Shown: one piece after another, positions 60,189 through 64,000 of the stretch
How positions within the stretch are numbered: position 1 is the first letter of the stretch
How the letters are laid out: each line of letters opens with the position of its first letter
DNA from: Lateolabrax maculatus
Lineage: Eukaryota; Chordata; Actinopteri; Acropomatiformes; Lateolabracidae
Assembly (NCBI GenBank): GCA_031216445.1
Contig: CM062202.1
Location: 20,793,501 to 20,857,500 of the forward strand
Direction: 5' to 3'
Length of the DNA stretch: 64,000 nt
Program-made: the position numbers and the translations under genes
Notes under the pieces: generated by a model
What the model saw: the letters and a program-made list of their open reading frames with translations, nothing else
Told to the model about the DNA's origin: nothing
The model's database searches: none

Positions 60189-60924
60189 AGTCTCTCTGCA
60201 TTGTATTTTGAATGCTTAAAAGCAGGGCTTTGCTTGAAACTAGCTATTCTATAAGAAGGGTCGTCCACCACGTCTAAAGGCTAAAATGTTTACAGCTGTG
60301 ACAAATGGTCAAAGCCTGTCATCATGAAGAGGGGACACAGTTGTGCAAAAAAGGGGATAATGGTGGACACTTCTGGACAGCTTTTCCTCAAAGGCGGTGC
60401 TGCATTCGGTGGCACACATGGAAAATTGATGTTGCCCATCCAATTCCAATGTCAGTGACAAGACAAGCACTTTGTCTGAAGCGGACTGACACCTCGATTC
60501 TTCTCAGACATATCCGCCACCGTTGTAGCAGACAACTAGCATAAGAAATACACACAAATACACAATATTATATTAGTTTTCAAGATTAAACTTGAAATAT
60601 CTAATTTCCGTGCAATGCATGGCTAAAAACCTATTAAGATTTTGATCCCATCTCTTCTGTGGCACCTTTCGAATCACACACGAGGTCAAAAAAGGAACAG
60701 GGAATGTGCGAGGAATCCGAGTTAGGCGTCTCGCTCCCTCTGTCTCTTTGGATCTCTCCCCCTGCTCGTCACTGTCTGGATCTGTGAGAATGAAATCACA
60801 GCGGCTGTATTGGCTTTCCGCAACACTCCTCAGCTCTGAATGGGAAGGTCACCCACAGTGTGGACGAGAGAGATTCAATTTAAAATCTGTACAGCTCACT
60901 GAGGAACACTCATCCTGTGTATGG

Positions 60925-60925
<1 letters not shown>
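60189..60925. other. unique noncoding stretch
   Basis: Nothing recognised. Confidence 0.5.

Positions 60926-60957
<32 letters not shown>
60926..60957. repeat. (GT)n microsatellite
   Basis: Perfect GT run of 32 bases. Confidence 0.96.
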
Positions 60958-60959
<2 letters not shown>

Positions 60960-61133
60960 AGATACTGACATGCACCCTTCATCGACTCAGGCATGCAGTA
61001 AAATCTCCTCAAATCAAAATTTGACACCTAGTGAATTTCTGAAATCACACTAGCAGGACCAAATAATGTTGGTGAAGCCCTATTCTAGGCTGCAGAAACC
61101 AACTTCCTTGTGATTCATACACACGAAGCATAC

Positions 61134-61135
<2 letters not shown>

Positions 61136-61176
<41 letters not shown>
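61136..61176. repeat. (CA)n microsatellite
   Basis: Perfect CA run of about 41 bases, directly beside the candidate exon at 61179-61346. Confidence 0.97.
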
Positions 61177-61177
<1 letters not shown>

Positions 61178-61178
61178 C

Positions 61179-61346
61179 CTTCCACAGGGCCCATAGTGGC
61201 GCCGTCCGGGGCTGTGGTGGAACAGGTACTGTCGCCCATGGGTTGTGTGCTCAACCCACCGGGGGCCAATAGGGAGATTGTCCCTCTCGGCCAGGAACCT
61301 GCCCACAAAGACAGGAAGTGGAACCCTTCCACCTGATACCGCAGCA
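61179..61346 (-). CDS. candidate internal exon (strand ambiguous)
   Basis: On the minus strand a strong acceptor-like sequence (TTTCTCCCCCGGGGCCCTGCAG) precedes the interval and GTTGTG follows as a weak donor. The 168 bases contain one fully open frame with fragments LRYQVEGFHFLSLWAGS and GGLSTQPMGDSTCSTTAPDG. The exon would be symmetric (phase 1 at both ends). The plus strand is also open over 61190-61336, reading IVAPSGAVVEQVLSPMG and ending HKDRKWNPST then a stop, after its own acceptor-like CCTTCCACAG. Both frames have about 70 percent GC at the third position, so the strand cannot be decided. No family is recognised. Confidence 0.22.
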
Positions 61347-62888
61347 CTGCAGGGCCCCGGGGGAGAAACATTTCAGCACGACTCCCGTGATGGATTTGCT
61401 GCTATTCCCAAATCGTGTTTACCTAGGCGCACACACAGACGGCAAAGCAGCAGGCTGGTGCGCGTACAATGGAGGCAAACAAGGTAGAGTGTCGCAGAGG
61501 CTGTGCAGCAAATAAGGCCATGCTTCAGGGGAAAAAAAAAAAATAGTTGCGAGGGAAACGGCGAGGAAGGCACGGGAGGGTGTGGAAGGCTTTGGAGTCA
61601 TTACTCATTGTTGTGTGTTGTCAAATGACATTAACCCTTTCATCTCAAACAGCCATGGAGCGGTTCTCACTTCAGTGACAGCCTGGCTCGTTCGCCTTTC
61701 TTCTCCCTTTTTCTTTGATGCAGTTCCAGTCCAGCAAACAAACTCACCGCGTCCTTTCATCAGGCAGCAGCGAGCCATAAAAAAAGGACTGGTGCGGCCT
61801 GCGCGGCAGCATTCACAGTCTGACGCGGGACCTCTGTCACAGGTCAAAACCCAACTACCCTTCCTCCCGTGAGACCTGTCACGCGGGAAATGTTACGTTC
61901 TCTAATAAAGACACATGGACAAAAAGTAATCGCACAACAAAAAGTTCAGACGGATGCTCACTGTAAGTCGCTATGGGAATGTGGTGCTGTAGGTGTAGCA
62001 CATACATAGCCTCAACCTTCAAATCTGTATGATTATGTCGGCCAAAAAATATGAATACAGTATTACAGTATAATTAAAACATGTTCTTTAGTAATCGTGA
62101 GTCATCACTCATGACAATGCCACATTTATTATAACGTTGTAGGACATTAAAGTGTAGCTCAAATAAAATGAAATAAAGATATTGTGAGAGACAGGAACCT
62201 GGAGAGATGCGATGCAAGAAAACTGACCAAAAAAAAAAAAAGAAGAAGAAAAAAGTAAAGTGCAGCAATACAAATATAGCCTACCTCAGCCACCTGGGGA
62301 CGGGGGTGCTGTATCTCTACTTCCTGCAGGTGTGCATATTCAAATACCACATACAAAAATAAAGACAATATACATAACTACTGACGATCGGACACTGTAG
62401 GAATATTCCAGGAATATTGTGATACAACAGGAGTGACTCGAAATCAGAGAAGAGTGAGTCTACAAAAGCACATTTTTGTAGATATTGCAAAATACATATC
62501 CAAATACATGTAGTATTGATGAATAAAAAAAAAAAAAAAAACAAGGTCATCATTCACGAGCGAGTCATAGCCTCGTCCACCATCTTCAATGTGCTGTAAA
62601 CAAAACACTGTGGTTTCCATGGAATATTCTTTTGCGTCATGTCCTGCTCTACCCAGGCGCCAGCACCCGCCGAAACCAAACTGGGTATTTCCAGTCAGTG
62701 AGAACTGGCAGTCTCCTGTTGTTTGCTACATGTGTGAAAGGGCAACTCCAGACACTGTCCAGAGTTCATATGAGAAAATGGCTTAAGTGATGCCATAACG
62801 TATTAAATAGTACAAAGGGGCAACTGTAGACTTGGAATCTCTTCAGTAATGTCAGGAACATTAGAGTGATTTTCCTGTAGAGTAGAGC
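61347..62888. other. noncoding stretch
   Basis: It holds A runs near 61530, 62228 and 62525-62541. About 61580-61870 is a GC-richer complex block that might be conserved. No gene is supported. Confidence 0.45.
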
Positions 62889-62960
62889 TTAAATGGTCAG
62901 TTCCCCCTAAATACACACATTTTCTCATTGACTGTAGTCGTATCTACTGTAGCTTTGCCA
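62889..62960 (+). mobile_element. diverged end of the TTAAAGGGTCAG-type element
   Basis: TTAAATGGTCAGTTCCCCC, then CACACATTTTCTCATTGAC, resembles the start of the element at 4391 (TTAAAGGGTCAGTTTACCC). Only this end is recognisable. Confidence 0.4.
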
Positions 62961-63860
62961 TATCATCTCTGAACCTTGAGTGGAGGCTCATATGAAACAG
63001 GGCGGACTTGTATCATCACCTTCACACTAACTGTCACAGGTGGGGAGTGGTTTTGGGTGCGTGCGTGTGGGACAGACAGTAGTCCCAGAGATAACTGGAC
63101 ACTGTCCCCTCTCCCGTTCCATCCCCCTTTTCCTGCGATCCATCGGCAGCCTTCTACTTCATCACATTTTCCTTCGCTCTCCCCGTCTTCTCCCTCTCCC
63201 CCTGTCGTCTCTTCTCTCAGCAGCATGTTGTACAGTCTGGGTCTCTCTCTGGGGGCTGCGCACTGTGTGCATGTGCCTGGGATGGCAGACAGGCCTGACC
63301 CATTTACCAAGCGCCTTTCTCCCCCCCCCCCCCCCCCCTCCCTCGCGCCATCTCTCACTACCCGTCACTGACTCGCCGTACATTTGCATGCATCTCTGCC
63401 ACTCTGCTGTGTTTGGTATGTATGTCTGTTCCACTCGTCCGTCCATCTCATTCTCCCCCTGTCTCTGTTTTTCCCTCAAGAACGATGGGGAGGGGGGGTT
63501 ATTTGCATCCGAGAGGGTGTTTTACAGGATGGCAGACACATGTACAAACACTCCCAACCCTTGCTAGAGACACGCAGGATGGACATCAGGGTGTGTGTGC
63601 GTGCTGGTATATGGCAACCAACACACACACAGCGAAAAAAAAAAAAAAAAATGGCAGCCAGACAAACCTTCAGAAAAAGTCTTCAAAGAAAAGTAGAATG
63701 CACAAACTGTTTTCTTATTAAGTGTGTTTTTGTGTGCCAGTTGTGATGGACGACCGACTGAACGAGCCCTTGATAGAGGAACCAGACAATAATGACCAAA
63801 CTTAATTAGCCCGGCCGTGTGCGTCTGTGTGGAGCGAAGCCTCTGGCCCGCCACTTACAG
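62961..63860. other. noncoding stretch leading to the edge exon
   Basis: It contains pyrimidine-rich DNA at about 63105-63210, the poly-C listed separately and an A run at 63635-63651. Open frames at 63040-63567 are compositional. Confidence 0.45.
63320..63338. repeat. poly-C homopolymer
   Basis: About 18 consecutive C. Confidence 0.94.
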
Positions 63861-63929
63861 CACGGAGAGACTCATAAATCCTGATTATTTTAACGAGAAC
63901 TCGCTCCCATCTCAACAAATCACGGACAG
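63861..63929 (+). CDS. candidate exon at the right edge, next to CpG-rich DNA
   Basis: The 69-base interval lies between an acceptor-like CCACTTACAG (63851-63860) and a consensus donor CAG|GTAAGT (the GT is at 63930-63931). One frame is open throughout and reads TERLINPDYFNENS followed by LPSQQITD. It remains open upstream to about 63796, giving about 45 codons if the acceptor is not used. The exon would be symmetric (phase 2 at both ends). The codons include NPDYF, an NPxY-type motif, but I cannot assign a family. Alternatives are a 5' noncoding exon beside a CpG island or a conserved noncoding element. A 19-codon frame with a good start context (63746) lies just upstream. Confidence 0.3.
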
Positions 63930-63968
63930 GTAAGTGCACAAGCGAGGAGCATCAGGAAAAAACAACCC

Positions 63969-63991
63969 CGCGAGCGGAGCGCACGCTCGCG
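63969..63991. repeat. CpG-rich perfect inverted repeat at the window edge
   Basis: CGCGAGCG (63969-63976) is exactly complementary to CGCTCGCG (63984-63991) around a 7-base loop. The last 35 bases hold seven CpG steps, far above the surrounding density, so the window may end at the border of a CpG island. Confidence 0.75.
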
Positions 63992-64000
63992 AGGAGACAC

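Noticed and set aside
63040..63567. 175-codon plus-strand frame
   Set aside because: Its proline/leucine/serine runs come from pyrimidine-rich DNA and a poly-C run.

Overview
The window looks like vertebrate nuclear DNA, most likely from a percomorph teleost fish. It has dozens of long CA/GT arrays, poly-C, poly-G and poly-A runs, and purine- or pyrimidine-biased stretches. It also carries many short interspersed elements of kinds I remember as common in percomorph genomes: TTAA-ended non-autonomous elements, a deleted Tc1 relative, a tRNA-derived SINE, and LINE and Penelope-like reverse transcriptase scraps. Family names are from memory and were not checked against a repeat library.

No complete protein-coding gene, rRNA, tRNA, CRISPR array or bacterial-type operon is visible. 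Almost all long open frames lie on dinucleotide arrays or purine/pyrimidine tracts, which lack stop codons, and are not genes. The window reads as intergenic or long-intron sequence. The best exon candidate is at the right edge (63861-63929, + strand). It has an acceptor-like and a consensus donor site, an open frame, and CpG-rich sequence just beyond it. Weaker candidates are at 61179-61346 (- strand, flanked by splice-like sites) and 51354-51465 (- strand).

Layout: 1-7 kb is AT-rich sequence with microsatellites, a palindromic octamer block that may be regulatory, a CCTAACCC-type fish repeat and a palindromic element. 7.8-15.4 kb is the element-rich part: an intact TTAA-flanked MITE, the Tc1 remnant and three other interspersed elements. 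15.4-28 kb is mostly unique sequence with one nested pair of elements (22.1-22.65 kb). 28-33 kb holds the SINE, the Penelope-like remnant and a truncated palindromic MITE. 33-45 kb is microsatellite-rich with a LINE tail at 37.6 kb. 44.7-53 kb holds further elements, including a nested insertion at 48.9-49.1 kb. 53-64 kb is GC-richer, with a poly-G plus polypurine tract near 55 kb, blocks that may be conserved, and the edge exon.

There is no gene system to describe. The content is transposon archaeology, candidate regulatory blocks and candidate exons, each of which needs a comparative alignment to confirm.
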